A stretch of 64,000 nt of DNA from Rhodococcus sp. UNC23MFCrub1.1 (GCF_000686025.1 NZ_JMLQ01000001.1:558001-622000); one strand, 5' to 3'; shown: positions 1 to 8,336, numbered from the stretch's first letter. Numbers and translations: made by a program. The notes: generated by a model not told the origin, from the letters alone.

Positions 1-396
1 GAGGGCGTTGGTCACGCCGCCGTTGCCGCCGTCCGCGGCGATGGCGCCGACCGCGCCGCCGACTCCACCGCTCACCAGGGCCAGGGCGATGGCGCCTGCG
101 ACGAGGGCTGCACGCCCCGGCTTCCGCGACGTGGTCGCCGGCGCCGTCCCGCCGTAGTACTGCGGCTGCTGGTACGGGTTCTGCTGGTAGGGGTTCTGTC
201 CCTGCTGATGAGGCTGCTGATACGGGTTGTGGGGCTGCTGGTGCTGACCGGCCTGGTGTTGACCGGACTGTAGACCGTCCCACCCGGTGTACTGGGGCTG
301 TGTCTGTCCTCCGTACGCGGGCTGCTGCGCGGTGGGCTCCGATGCGCCGTCCCGTCCGTCGCGGCCGGTGTCACCAGTGGTGCGGTCCTCGTTCAT
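1..396 (-). CDS. pepD: PepD/HtrA-like serine protease, N-terminal part only
   Basis: This is the first 132 codons of a gene that runs off the window edge. It starts at the ATG whose complement is 394-396. The visible part is a cytoplasmic, very glutamine/proline/tyrosine-rich segment (residues about 20-85, with repeated NPYQQ units), then a single membrane segment at about residues 95-120 that ends glycine-rich. The trypsin-like and PDZ domains expected of PepD lie outside the window, so the protease identity rests on the anchor architecture and on the position directly downstream of mprA-mprB, as in mycobacteria (Rv0981-Rv0983). MprAB controls pepD there, and PepD degrades misfolded envelope proteins and feeds back on the sensor. 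A different membrane-anchored Q-rich protein cannot be excluded. Confidence 0.75.
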   Translation of the reverse strand, partial: MNEDRTTGDTGRDGRDGASEPTAQQPAYGGQTQPQYTGWDGLQSGQHQAGQHQQPHNPYQQPHQQGQNPYQQNPYQQPQYYGGTAPATTSRKPGRAALVAGAIALALVSGGVGGAVGAIAADGGNGGVTNAL

Positions 397-437
397 GCGT
401 TTCGCTCCATCTCCATGACCGGCTCGCACCGGTCACC

Positions 438-1982
438 TCACGTCGTCCTGATCGACGATGCTCCGCCGGACTGAGAGGGCGCTGAGATCATCGTGTCAGT
501 GGCCTGTGGGTCCTGCGATCCTGTTCCCAGCAGATCCTGCGGACCGGCGGATTCCCCCGGGAGAACGATTCGAATCAGGGTGCCGCCGGTGACCGAGTCC
601 TCGACCGCGATGGTTCCGCCGTGCTTGAGCACCACCTGGCGCACGATCGCCAGACCCAGTCCCGATCCGGGCATCGACCGCGACGCGGTGGACCGGTAGA
701 AGCGTTCGAACACCAGCTCTCTTTCCTCGGGCGCGATACCCGGACCCGCGTCGGACACGGTGAGTTCGAGCAGGCCGTCGGGCCGGGCGATCATTGCCAC
801 GTGCACGGTGGCGCCCGACGGACTCCACTTGGCCGCGTTGTCGAGCACGTTGAGGACGGCGCGGGACAGACCTGCCTGGTCGCCGTACAGGATCCACGGT
901 GTGGTCATCGAGTCGAAGTCGATCTCGTTGCGACGCCTGCGAACTCGCTCCAGGCTGCGTTCGACGACATCCGCCATGTCGACACGTTCGAAGACGTTCT
1001 CCGGGGCGTCCTCACGTGCCAGGTCGACCAGATCGCCGACGAGCGTGGACAGTTCCTCGATCTGCGCCACCACGTCGAGACGCAGCTCCGCCATGTCCTG
1101 CTCCGGGATGCGCGGCGCACCCGGCCGACTCGACGCGATCAGCAGTTCCATGTTGGTGCGCAACGACGTCAGCGGGGTCCGCAGTTCGTGACCCGCGTCC
1201 GCCACGAGTCGACTCTGCCGCGCCCGCGACTCGGCGAGCGCCCGCAGCATCGTGTTGAAACTGTCGGTGAGGCGGGCGAGTTCGTCGTTACCCGTCACCG
1301 GAATGGGCGTCAGGTCGTCGGTTCGGGCGACACGCTCGGCCGCCGCCGTCAGCCGTCCGATGGGTCGCAGACCGGTGCGTCCCACCGCCGTGCCGGCCAC
1401 CGCCGCGAGGACGACGCCACAGCCACCCACGACGAACAGCACCCAGGCCAGTCGATCCAGGACCTGGCCGGTGGGCGCGAGCCGCTGTGCGATCACCAGC
1501 GTGCTTCCGGTCTGCGTGCGCTCCGCGAGAACGCGAGCTCCCGAGGTGGTGCGCAGCGACGAGGTCGACTGTCCCAGCGCGACGTCCATCTCGGGGTCAC
1601 CGATGGGCACGATCGAACCCGGCGGGATGTACTTCGTCAGGTCCGGAAAGATCAGCGCGACACTGACATCGGTGCTGTAGAGCGTGGCGCCCGCGACGTA
1701 CCGGGGATCGAAGGCGACGAGGTTGGTCTCGATCAGCGCACTCGCCCGGGTACGCAGCTGATTGTCGACGTCGCCGTACAGCGCGCGGGACACCACCGCG
1801 TACGCGGCGATCGCCATGACGGCGACCGCGATGGCCACCACGGACGCCGCGAGCAGCGTGACACGCCACCGCAGGGACACCGAGCGGGTGAGGGGCATCG
1901 GAGGACGCATGAGTCCGTCCTGTGCCGCGCGCCCCTTGTCGGTCCCGACCTCGCCCCGACGACGGCCGAAGGGAGCAACCAT
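438..1982 (-). CDS. mprB: Sensor histidine kinase MprB
   Basis: Membrane sensor kinase of 514 aa. I chose the ATG at 1982 because it overlaps the mprA stop as ATGA and gives a length close to mycobacterial MprB (504 aa); the open frame extends about 48 codons further upstream. TM1 is at about residues 41-66 and TM2 at about 178-198, enclosing an extracytoplasmic sensor domain, followed by HAMP. The dimerisation box GHELRTPL has the phospho-accepting His near residue 265. The N box (NVLDNAAKW), G1 (DAGPGIAPEE), F (RFYRS) and G2 (GSGLGLAI) boxes are all present, so the kinase should be active. It would phosphorylate MprA in response to envelope stress. It lies between mprA and pepD in one apparent operon. 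Confidence 0.95.
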   Translation of the reverse strand: MVAPFGRRRGEVGTDKGRAAQDGLMRPPMPLTRSVSLRWRVTLLAASVVAIAVAVMAIAAYAVVSRALYGDVDNQLRTRASALIETNLVAFDPRYVAGATLYSTDVSVALIFPDLTKYIPPGSIVPIGDPEMDVALGQSTSSLRTTSGARVLAERTQTGSTLVIAQRLAPTGQVLDRLAWVLFVVGGCGVVLAAVAGTAVGRTGLRPIGRLTAAAERVARTDDLTPIPVTGNDELARLTDSFNTMLRALAESRARQSRLVADAGHELRTPLTSLRTNMELLIASSRPGAPRIPEQDMAELRLDVVAQIEELSTLVGDLVDLAREDAPENVFERVDMADVVERSLERVRRRRNEIDFDSMTTPWILYGDQAGLSRAVLNVLDNAAKWSPSGATVHVAMIARPDGLLELTVSDAGPGIAPEERELVFERFYRSTASRSMPGSGLGLAIVRQVVLKHGGTIAVEDSVTGGTLIRIVLPGESAGPQDLLGTGSQDPQATDTMISAPSQSGGASSIRTT

Positions 1983-2668
1983 CACGGAGGCGTTTCCCGC
2001 AGCACGTAACCCACACCGCGGACGGTGTGGATGAGACGGGTCTCGCCGTCGGCCTCGGTCTTGCGCCGCAGATACCCGACGTACACCTCGAGGGCGTTGC
2101 CCGACGTCGGGAAGTCGTAGCCCCACACCTCCTCGAGGATGCGGCTCCGGCTGAGCACCCGTCGGGGGTTGGCGAGCAGCATCTCAAGCAACGAGAACTC
2201 GGTGCGGGTCAGGCTGATGGGCCGTTCGCCCCGTCGCACCTCGCGCGTGACGGGGTCGAGTGACAGATCGGCGAACGTCATGGCCTCGCTGTCCGGGCCC
2301 AGTTCCCCACCGGTGCGTCGCAACAGTGCACGCAGCCGTGCCAGCAGCTCCTCGAGCGCGAACGGTTTGGGCAGGTAGTCGTCCGCCCCGGCATCGAGAC
2401 CCGCCACCCGCTCGGACACGGAGTCACGAGCCGTCAGGACCAGGATCGGCAGGTCGTCTCCGGTGCTGCGCAGGCGACGGCACACCTCGAGCCCGTCGAG
2501 CCGGGGCATCATGACGTCGAGGACCAGCGCGTCCGGTCGCTCGGCCGCGACCTTCTCGAGGGCGTCGAGACCGTCGGTGGCCAGGTCCACGGTGTACCCG
2601 TTGAACGTCAACGACCGTCGCAGCGATTCTCGGACGGCACGATCGTCGTCGGTCACCAGTACACGCAT
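1982..2668 (-). CDS. mprA: Response regulator MprA (OmpR family)
   Basis: Two-domain DNA-binding response regulator of 228 aa. The receiver domain begins MRVLVTDDD, with the acidic pocket at its N-terminus, the phospho-acceptor Asp51 in LVLDVMMP, and the Thr/Lys switch residues in LTARD and PKPF. The C-terminal half is an OmpR/PhoB winged helix. The open frame allows 15 extra N-terminal residues, but the family begins at the MRVLV beta strand, so ATG 2668 is preferred. It is translationally coupled to mprB. The mycobacterial orthologue regulates sigE, sigB and pepD under surfactant and envelope stress and controls its own operon; similar autoregulation is inferred here but no operator was identified. 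Confidence 0.95.
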   Translation of the reverse strand: MRVLVTDDDRAVRESLRRSLTFNGYTVDLATDGLDALEKVAAERPDALVLDVMMPRLDGLEVCRRLRSTGDDLPILVLTARDSVSERVAGLDAGADDYLPKPFALEELLARLRALLRRTGGELGPDSEAMTFADLSLDPVTREVRRGERPISLTRTEFSLLEMLLANPRRVLSRSRILEEVWGYDFPTSGNALEVYVGYLRRKTEADGETRLIHTVRGVGYVLRETPP

Positions 2669-2727
2669 GGGAACAGTGTCGCCCCGACGACTGAGACGCT
2701 GCTGAGAGGACACAGGGGCGGCCGGTG

Positions 2728-3873
2728 TCAGCGCGCGAACAGCCGGTCGACGAACGCGATCGCATCGGGCTGCGAGTCACGGAACGTCTGACTGTGGTCG
2801 CCCGGGTAGGTCCGGAAGGTCAGCGGTTCGCCGTTGGCCGTCATGGCCGCCGCGAGCGACAGGGCGGACGGTGCCGGCACATCGACGTCCCGCAGACCCT
2901 GGCCGATGAAGACGGGACGGTCGTACCCGGAGGTGGGCACACCCATGTAGTCGTTCAGCAGTCCGTACACGTTCGGGATCTGCGCCAACGGCCGCGAGAA
3001 CATGTCGCCGAGTCGCAGCCCGGACACCGCATCGTGGAACGGGTTCGCGCACTGCGTCTCGGCGGTGTCCACCCACTGCCGGCCGAGCGGAGTCAGGTAC
3101 GAGTTCAGATCGATCTCGGGATGGGCGGCCCGCAACCCCGCCAGAATGTAGAAGACGTACGACGTCAGACCGTCCGGAATCGCGACGGGCGGGACTCCGG
3201 GCCCGAGCGGAAGCAGAACGAGTTCGATGTTGGCGGGCACGCCGGTCCCGACGGCGCCGAGGTAGTCCAGGCCGTCGCCGCCGTACTCGGTGGCGTACCG
3301 CGCGGTCGTCACCGCGGCGCCGCCGCCCTGGGACTGGCCGATCGCGACCCATCGATTCGACAGCGTCGGCTCCAGTTCCCTTGCAGCAGCGACACTGTCG
3401 ACGACGCTGTGCGCCTGCACCTTGCCGTCCAGGTACGGCATCACTCCGGGGGTACCGAGACCCACGTAGTCCGTGGCGACGATCGCGTAGCCGCGGTTCA
3501 GCCACGTCTGGAGGTACGGGAAGTCGCGGTCCGGCAACGTGGGGCCGACGACCGACGGAGCGCAGTCGTCGCCGAGCCCGGACGTGCCGTGGGCCCACGC
3601 GATGACAGGCCAGCCACCTTCGGGCGCCTCGCCGGGCGGCAGATGGACGCCACCGGTACTCAGGGCCGGCTCGTTCTGCGAGCCCACCGACCAGTAGGTG
3701 ATGCGCCGGGCGTCGACACTTCCCGGAATCGGGGCCGGTGACGCTGTCGATCCGACGAGAGTGCCCGGATCACGGTCCTGCGCCTGCGCCACACCCGTGA
3801 GGGTCAGCGCGACGGACGTCGTGGCGGTCAGGGTCACCAAGGCGCGCAGCAGGCGGCGGGAGCGGTTCGGCAC
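2728..3873 (-). CDS. Secreted lipase, LIP family (PF03583 type)
   Basis: Predicted secreted alpha/beta hydrolase of about 381 aa. From GTG 3873 the N-terminus is NRSRRLL, a hydrophobic stretch and an AQAQD-type signal peptidase site. GTG 3897 is an alternative start; the long open frame upstream of both is unlikely. Catalytic elements visible are the nucleophile elbow GQSQGGG and a late histidine in GDHSQ. The stretch [18 protein letters not shown] and the [11 protein letters not shown] motif are typical of bacterial secretory lipases (Candida LipA-like). A paralogue lies at 18753-19958. It probably releases fatty acids from extracellular acylglycerols or esters. It is divergent from the SOS-type gene at 3947, so the LexA box at 3910-3925 may overlap its promoter. 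Confidence 0.82.
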   Translation of the reverse strand: MPNRSRRLLRALVTLTATTSVALTLTGVAQAQDRDPGTLVGSTASPAPIPGSVDARRITYWSVGSQNEPALSTGGVHLPPGEAPEGGWPVIAWAHGTSGLGDDCAPSVVGPTLPDRDFPYLQTWLNRGYAIVATDYVGLGTPGVMPYLDGKVQAHSVVDSVAAARELEPTLSNRWVAIGQSQGGGAAVTTARYATEYGGDGLDYLGAVGTGVPANIELVLLPLGPGVPPVAIPDGLTSYVFYILAGLRAAHPEIDLNSYLTPLGRQWVDTAETQCANPFHDAVSGLRLGDMFSRPLAQIPNVYGLLNDYMGVPTSGYDRPVFIGQGLRDVDVPAPSALSLAAAMTANGEPLTFRTYPGDHSQTFRDSQPDAIAFVDRLFAR

Positions 3874-3909
3874 GGCGTCACCGTACCGCTCCGGCACCGG
3901 ATTCCGGAC

Positions 3910-3938
3910 TAGAACATACGTTCGATCACGGCTACGCT
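3910..3938 (+). promoter_or_regulatory. LexA (SOS) box and -10 element
   Basis: Bases 3910-3925 read TAGAAC-ATAC-GTTCGA, one mismatch from the actinobacterial LexA palindrome TCGAAC-N4-GTTCGA. Seven bases later TACGCT (3933-3938) is a plausible -10 hexamer, which places transcription start at or just before the ATG at 3947. Repressor bound here would cover the -35 region. The divergent lipase gene starts 36-bp beyond the box on the other strand and could also be affected. Confidence 0.8.
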
Positions 3939-3946
3939 CTTCAGTC

Positions 3947-4186
3947 ATGGACGAGGTGGGTGCGACGCAGAGTTCGGTGAACGACAAGGTGCTCGAGCTG
4001 CGCGCGGTCGCGGACGAGCTCCGGGCGCTCGACGACCACCGAGTGGCCCTCGGCGACAAGCTGGTGGACCTCGAACACTGGTTCCGACGGGTGGGGTGCC
4101 TGGAGTTGTCCGACCACGCGCTCGACGTCTTCGTCTCCCGCTACGTGGGCCGGGTCTTCGAGCTGGCGGACGGCCTACGCGAGTAG
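3947..4186 (+). CDS. Small SOS-controlled protein of unknown function
   Basis: 79-aa acidic protein, no recognised family. Residues about 10-50 look like a charged amphipathic helix rich in L, E, D and R (EVGATQSS then repeated leucine/acid spacing) and may be a coiled coil. A second helical part contains HWFRRVGCLELSD. No signal peptide or membrane segment is visible. The open frame extends upstream, but I place the start at ATG 3947 because the -10 element at 3933-3938 would leave almost no leader, giving a leaderless mRNA. The LexA box upstream predicts induction by DNA damage. It precedes a second LexA-controlled gene (4594) by about 400 bp. Its function could be checkpoint- or repair-related, but nothing in the sequence shows this. 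Confidence 0.7.
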   Translation: MDEVGATQSSVNDKVLELRAVADELRALDDHRVALGDKLVDLEHWFRRVGCLELSDHALDVFVSRYVGRVFELADGLRE

Positions 4187-4360
4187 CCGTGACCTCGCGT
4201 CACACTCAGTTGTGACCGCCGTCGCCCCGATCGGCACCACGTGGGGTGCCCCTCATTCCGGTGGAAACCACCTCGCAGCGGGCAATCATGGAGCGCGGCG
4301 GGACACGCTCCCGCCGGGGCCGGTCAGGGGAACCGACCTCAGCACGATCGGAGGAAACAC

Positions 4361-4477
4361 ATGATGATCACACTGACACTCGTCGGCGCGGCAGCACTCG
4401 CGGTCGCACTGTTGTCCGGCGGACGCGACCTGGACTTCCGGGGACGCCAGATGTCGCACAGCTACCGTTCGCGCTGA
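4361..4477 (+). CDS. 38-aa membrane peptide
   Basis: Very short gene with an ideal ribosome binding site: GGAGG at 4350-4354 followed by ATG at 4361. The product MMITLTLVGAAALAVALL has one hydrophobic segment (residues about 2-19) followed by a basic, arginine-rich tail ending SHSYRSR. It would be a single-pass membrane or holin-like microprotein, or an uncleaved signal-like peptide. A perfect 13-bp hairpin follows 21 bases after the stop, so the gene is a separate transcription unit between the two LexA-controlled genes. I do not recognise a family. The strong RBS, the terminator and the lack of a better reading frame support it as real. Confidence 0.6.
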   Translation: MMITLTLVGAAALAVALLSGGRDLDFRGRQMSHSYRSR

Positions 4478-4498
4478 CACCGACGCACATCGACGACT

Positions 4499-4526
4499 GC
4501 CCACCGTTCACCTGTGAACGGTGGGC
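4499..4526 (+). terminator. Hairpin terminator
   Basis: GCCCACCGTTCAC (4499-4511) pairs perfectly with GTGAACGGTGGGC (4514-4526) across a 2-base CT centre, followed by AGTTCTCT. It lies after the 38-aa peptide gene and before the SOS promoter of the HNH gene, insulating the two. Confidence 0.75.
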
Positions 4527-4558
4527 AGTTCTCTGTCCATATTCGGTGACATCTACTA

Positions 4559-4587
4559 TCGAACATATGTTCTAATCCATGTAGTCT
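4559..4587 (+). promoter_or_regulatory. LexA (SOS) box and -10 element
   Basis: Bases 4559-4574 read TCGAAC-ATAT-GTTCTA, one mismatch from the LexA palindrome. Exactly seven bases downstream lies TAGTCT (4582-4587), a good -10, and the ATG follows six bases after that, again implying a leaderless transcript. The geometry is the same as at 3910-3938. Confidence 0.88.
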
Positions 4588-4593
4588 GAGGTC

Positions 4594-6144
4594 ATGGAAT
4601 CGGGGGATCCAGGGTCGGCCTGGCAGGTGCAGATGGGCCGACGTGTCGGCGCGCTGCCTGCTGTGGCCGCACCTGTCGACGATCCCCGCGTGTGCGCGCT
4701 ACTCGCCCAGCTCGGCTCCGCGGTCGAGGGCATCGCCATGCTCGACGCGTCGACGCTCACCAGCGAGGACCGACTGGCGCTGGTCTGCGGGGCCGAGAAC
4801 ACCCGGCGCCTGCTCACCGGCGCGTCACACACCTGGCTCAACGGCCTGGTGGCCGGCTCGGGATTCGACTCTGTGATCGGTGCGATCGGCGCGAGCGGTG
4901 TTCCGCACGCACTGGCGCACATGCTGCGCATCACCACGGCTGCCGCGGCATCCCGCCTTGCCGTGGCACGCGATCTCGGCACCGGAACGACCATGACGGG
5001 TGAGACGCTCGATCCGCCGTTGACCCACACGGCCGCGGCAGCGCGGGACGGCGCGCTGGCCGACGCACACGTCTCGATCATCCGCTCGTTCCTGAAGAAG
5101 CTCCCTCACGCCGTCGATGCCGAGACGCGCGACGCCGCCGAGCAGACTCTCGCCGACCTTGCGCGCACGGTCGGACCGGAGGAGCTCACGGCCATCGCGA
5201 CGCGCCTCACCGAATACCTCGATCCCGACGGAGCGGAGCCCGACGATCGCGACCGCGCCAGGAAGCGCTTCTTCGAGATCGACCCCCAGGGCCCCGATTC
5301 GATGTCGACCGGCCGCTTCTGCGTCGACCCGGTGCTGCGCGCCCTCCTCGACGCGTTCCTCGCCAAATTCGCGGCACCCGGAACGAACGCTCCCGACGGT
5401 TCAGTCGATCTCGACGCCCCGCCCGCGAGCGATGACACGACCCCCACCGACGCTGTCCCGTCCGGCGACGCAGGACAGCCGGCCGCGGCGGAGGAGTCGG
5501 GCGACCGGGAGGCCGAGTGGGACCACCGCACCCCCGGCCAGCGCAATCACGATGCACTGACCTACCTCCTGAAGGACGTGCTGGCCTCGGGTCGACACGG
5601 ACAGCATCGTGGTCTGCCCCTGTCCGTCGTCGTGTCGGTGTCACTCGACCAGCTCACCACCGCAGCGGGTCTCGGGCTCACCGCCACCGGATCCACAATG
5701 CCCGTGGCAGACGTGGTGCGCATGGCGGCCGAGGCGCACCACTACCTCCGCGTCTTCGACGGGGCCACCGGCAGCACGCTGCACTTCGCCCGAGCCCGCC
5801 GGTGCGCGAGCACCGACCAGCGGCTCGCCCTGTTCGCCCGCGACCGCGGCTGCACCGGGCCGGGATGCTCGGCGCCCGCGTCACGGTGCGAGGCCCACCA
5901 TGTCGACGACTGGGCGGCGGGCGGCCTCACCGACATCGACGATCTCGCGCTGGCGTGCGACGTCCACCATCCGCTCGTCGGCGAACGTGCCGGCCAGTGG
6001 GCCACCAGCACCGCTCCCCCGAGTCATCCGTACCCGGGAACAGTGCTGTGGCATCCGCCTGCCGTCATCGACGAGGGTCGGCACGGCATCCCGAACCACC
6101 TGAACTTCCCCGAACGGCACCTCGCACCGCCGCCGGACGACTGA
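4594..6144 (+). CDS. 13E12-family DUF222/HNH endonuclease-like protein
   Basis: 516-aa protein with an N-terminal DUF222 region (about residues 25-330, alanine-rich helices), an acidic/proline-rich linker (about 265-310) and a C-terminal HNH zinc-finger nuclease motif at about residues 412-455. In the HNH part, paired cysteines (RGCTGPGC), the catalytic EAHHVDDW and a final CDVHHPLV are intact. These proteins are abundant in actinobacteria, and several 13E12 members in M. tuberculosis are LexA-controlled, which agrees with the strong SOS box directly upstream. ATG 4594 is chosen because it sits at the predicted transcription start. DNA cleavage or recombination during damage is inferred; the substrate is unknown. 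A second, divergent copy lies at 43800-45248. The gene is convergent with the hydrolase at 6207. Confidence 0.9.
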   Translation: MESGDPGSAWQVQMGRRVGALPAVAAPVDDPRVCALLAQLGSAVEGIAMLDASTLTSEDRLALVCGAENTRRLLTGASHTWLNGLVAGSGFDSVIGAIGASGVPHALAHMLRITTAAAASRLAVARDLGTGTTMTGETLDPPLTHTAAAARDGALADAHVSIIRSFLKKLPHAVDAETRDAAEQTLADLARTVGPEELTAIATRLTEYLDPDGAEPDDRDRARKRFFEIDPQGPDSMSTGRFCVDPVLRALLDAFLAKFAAPGTNAPDGSVDLDAPPASDDTTPTDAVPSGDAGQPAAAEESGDREAEWDHRTPGQRNHDALTYLLKDVLASGRHGQHRGLPLSVVVSVSLDQLTTAAGLGLTATGSTMPVADVVRMAAEAHHYLRVFDGATGSTLHFARARRCASTDQRLALFARDRGCTGPGCSAPASRCEAHHVDDWAAGGLTDIDDLALACDVHHPLVGERAGQWATSTAPPSHPYPGTVLWHPPAVIDEGRHGIPNHLNFPERHLAPPPDD

Positions 6145-6206
6145 TCGAATCCGAGACGGTGAGCCGAGGGCGACCTCAGGTTCGACACTGCGCCGGCCTG
6201 GCACCG

Positions 6207-7352
6207 TCAGCCGGAATGTTCCGCCGTGAATTCCGTGATCTCGGCGAGCGCAGGCTTGGGCGAGAAATCGCGGCGCACCATTCCGAAATTCTGCTCCGTG
6301 TCGGACTCGTCGCTGCCCGAGTCACGCATGCTGTAGACGTACGCGGGCCCGAGCCAGGAATTGCCGAGAAGGGCATTGAGCATGATGCCGATGGACTCGG
6401 CCTGCCCCTCCTCGCTCATGGCATTCGCGTTCGTTCCCGTGGGTGCGCCCATCTCGGTGATCCAGATCTGCTTGTCGCCGTCACCCTCGGCACTCATGAC
6501 ATCGTGCATCGACCACATCGCCATCGCCGTGTTCCATGCCGCCGTCGACAGATCGTTCGGAAGGAACGGCCACGTGTACGGGTGAACGTTGAAGGCATCG
6601 AAATAACGATTCGCTCCGAGGGTGTAGAGCGACGAGAGGAAAGCGGTCGGCGAGATGTTGGTGCCGTTGTTCACCGCGGGCGCCATACCGCCGGCGAGCA
6701 CCAGCGCCTCCGGTTGCACCTTCTTGATGGCGCGGTACGTCGCGCGCAGCATCAGCGCGTACACCGTCGGGTCGGGCAGCGGCGTGAAGTAGGTGGTGAT
6801 GTTCGGCTCGTTCCACACCTCCCACAACACGATTCGGTCGCGGTACCGCTGCGCGGCGAGTGCCGCGAAGGCCGCGAACGCGTCCGGACTCGCCGGCCGG
6901 GCGTAGGGCTGATCCCGAGCCGTCGCCACACGCGCCCAGGCAGGTGCGTAGGTCACGATGGCGTACGGGCACATACCCCGAGCGACGATGGCGTCGACCA
7001 CTCTGTCCGTCGACGACCAGTCGCGCCGACCGGGCTGCGGCTCCACCACCGACCAGTCGATGTCGATGCGCACCGAGAACATGCCCGCATTCTTCGCGAT
7101 GTCGAGTTCGCGTCCGAGGTCCTCGTCCGACAGGAATCCGAAGGAGCCGCCGGGTGATCCGCCCACCCGGACGCCGTCGGACTCCGCGACGCACCGCGGT
7201 ACCTCGCCCGACGGAGCGCCGGATGCCGGTGCCGGCACACCGACGAGAACGAGAAGGACAGCGGCACCAGACACGCTGCATCGCCGGAGAAACCCGGCAC
7301 CGGCTCCGCGCCGAGTCGGCCTCGAACGCGAAACAGACCGATCGGTGAGCAC
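6207..7352 (-). CDS. Secreted glycoside hydrolase, clan A (GH5/GH39-like)
   Basis: 381-aa protein with an arginine-rich N-terminus, a signal peptide (hydrophobic residues about 27-45) and a TIM-barrel glycosidase. The clan GH-A pair is visible: WNEP with the acid/base Glu182, and WITEMG with the nucleophile Glu300. The barrel begins with a segment on strand-1 order (FSVRIDIDWSVVEP), as in family 39/5 enzymes. It should cut an extracellular beta-linked glycan. It lies just upstream of the capsule/EPS genes and is transcribed away from them, so trimming of that same polysaccharide is a reasonable inference. ATG 7352 is the first in-frame start giving a usable signal peptide; a start a few codons in is possible. 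Confidence 0.85.
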   Translation of the reverse strand: MLTDRSVSRSRPTRRGAGAGFLRRCSVSGAAVLLVLVGVPAPASGAPSGEVPRCVAESDGVRVGGSPGGSFGFLSDEDLGRELDIAKNAGMFSVRIDIDWSVVEPQPGRRDWSSTDRVVDAIVARGMCPYAIVTYAPAWARVATARDQPYARPASPDAFAAFAALAAQRYRDRIVLWEVWNEPNITTYFTPLPDPTVYALMLRATYRAIKKVQPEALVLAGGMAPAVNNGTNISPTAFLSSLYTLGANRYFDAFNVHPYTWPFLPNDLSTAAWNTAMAMWSMHDVMSAEGDGDKQIWITEMGAPTGTNANAMSEEGQAESIGIMLNALLGNSWLGPAYVYSMRDSGSDESDTEQNFGMVRRDFSPKPALAEITEFTAEHSG

Positions 7353-7463
7353 CGGCCCAGGCTAACAGCGGCGGCCGCGCGGGGCGTACCAGCGAAAACG
7401 GACACCGGCGAGGCTCCGGCTGCGATGATTCTCCACATCGCTCGATCCCGTACAAGCCTGCAT

Positions 7464-7477
7464 TAGTATCGGCGAAA
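7464..7477 (+). promoter_or_regulatory. -10 element for a leaderless transcript
   Basis: TAGTAT at 7464-7469 is a strong -10 match and ends eight bases before the ATG at 7477, with no Shine-Dalgarno sequence in between. The GAF gene is therefore probably read from a leaderless mRNA. Confidence 0.55.
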
Positions 7478-8196
7478 TGACGACGGGAAACGACGGCTTC
7501 GACGCCCGCCTCAACGAGGTTCTGGAACAGCAGGCCGTGAGGGTGGGCGAGACGGTGCCCGCCTATGTTCGGCGCGCCGTCATGACACGCCTGGTGAAAG
7601 AACTTGCCGAGGCGGACGACACCGATCTCGGCCATCTGCTCAAGCGCCTCGAGTCGACGGCGGATCCGGTGCCCGACACGCCCGCGTCCACACCTCCGGC
7701 GGCATCCGACATGCCCGCGATCGTCACCGATCCCGATCGCGTGCGCGCCGTCGAGGCCACCGGGCTGCTCGACACCCCGTCCGAACCGGCCTACGACCGC
7801 ATCGTGGCCATGGCCGCGGACGCGTTGTCCACGCCGGGCGCCTCGATCTCCTTGATCGACAAGGACCGACAGTTCATCAAGAGCGCTGTCGGTTTCGGGC
7901 CGGAGGAGGAACGACCTCGGGAGATTCCCCTCGAGGCCGGAATGTGCCGCCACACGGTGGCCCTGGGTGAACCACTGCTGGTGGAGGACGCCCGCCTCGA
8001 CGAGAAGTTCATGAACCACCCCGGCGTGCTGGACAAGACCTTCATCTCCTACCTCGGCATCCCGTTGGTGGACGACGGCGGTCACGCGGTGGGCACGCTG
8101 TGCGTCTGGGACGCCGAGCCACGTCAGTGGACGACGGGGCACGTACAGGTACTGAAGGACATCGCGTGGATGGTTCGCGAGCGAATTTTCGAGTGA
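7477..8196 (+). CDS. GAF-domain signalling protein
   Basis: 239-aa soluble protein. Residues 1-70 are a charged helical region (DARLNEVLEQQ through LGHLLKRLE), followed by a proline/alanine linker (about 68-85) and a GAF domain (about 90-235). The GAF core shows DTPSEPAYDRIVAMA, SLIDKDRQFIKS, the CRHTV cysteine-histidine turn and YLGIPLVDDGGHAVGTLCVWD. Such one-domain GAF proteins bind small ligands or take part in signalling, and the FIKSAVG...CRHTV pattern is common in free GAF proteins next to sensor kinases. No output domain is present. It precedes the polysaccharide operon but has its own promoter and is separated from it by 160 bp, so a link to EPS control is only positional. Confidence 0.82.
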   Translation: MTTGNDGFDARLNEVLEQQAVRVGETVPAYVRRAVMTRLVKELAEADDTDLGHLLKRLESTADPVPDTPASTPPAASDMPAIVTDPDRVRAVEATGLLDTPSEPAYDRIVAMAADALSTPGASISLIDKDRQFIKSAVGFGPEEERPREIPLEAGMCRHTVALGEPLLVEDARLDEKFMNHPGVLDKTFISYLGIPLVDDGGHAVGTLCVWDAEPRQWTTGHVQVLKDIAWMVRERIFE

Positions 8197-8272
8197 GCGA
8201 ACCATTCCGGGCGTGATCTACATTTTCGCCTCGTTAGTCTGTCCATCGGTCGCTTTTCCGTAATGGCGCCGT

Positions 8273-8306
8273 GACCATTCTGAGAAGACAACTCCAAAGA
8301 ATGGTC
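8273..8306. repeat. 9-bp inverted repeat, candidate operator
   Basis: GACCATTCT (8273-8281) and AGAATGGTC (8298-8306) form a perfect 9-bp inverted repeat with a 16-base spacer. It lies about 50-80 bp upstream of the phosphotransferase start. Related RGAATGG units occur at 8201-8208 (minus strand) and in the second EPS intergenic region at 14851-14956. Confidence 0.5.
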
Positions 8307-8336
8307 TAGTGTTGACCTCGGTCGGTCAACCACTAG
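8306..8336 (+). promoter_or_regulatory. Strong leader hairpin or operator upstream of EPS operon
   Basis: CTAGTGTTGACC (8306-8317) pairs with GGTCAACCACTAG (8324-8336), twelve base pairs with one bulged base and a TCGGTC loop. The structure ends 20 bases before the predicted GTG start at 8357. No U-tract follows, so it looks more like a regulator-binding palindrome or a leader stem than a terminator. Confidence 0.5.

Noticed and set aside
621-2009. Long plus-strand frame opposite mprB
   Set aside because: Arginine/histidine-rich shadow of the kinase gene with no domain; the minus-strand gene has all kinase boxes.
4199-4216. GTCACA-N6-TGTGAC as a CRP/GlxR site
   Set aside because: The half-sites have reversed polarity compared with TGTGA-N6-TCACA, so it was not called.
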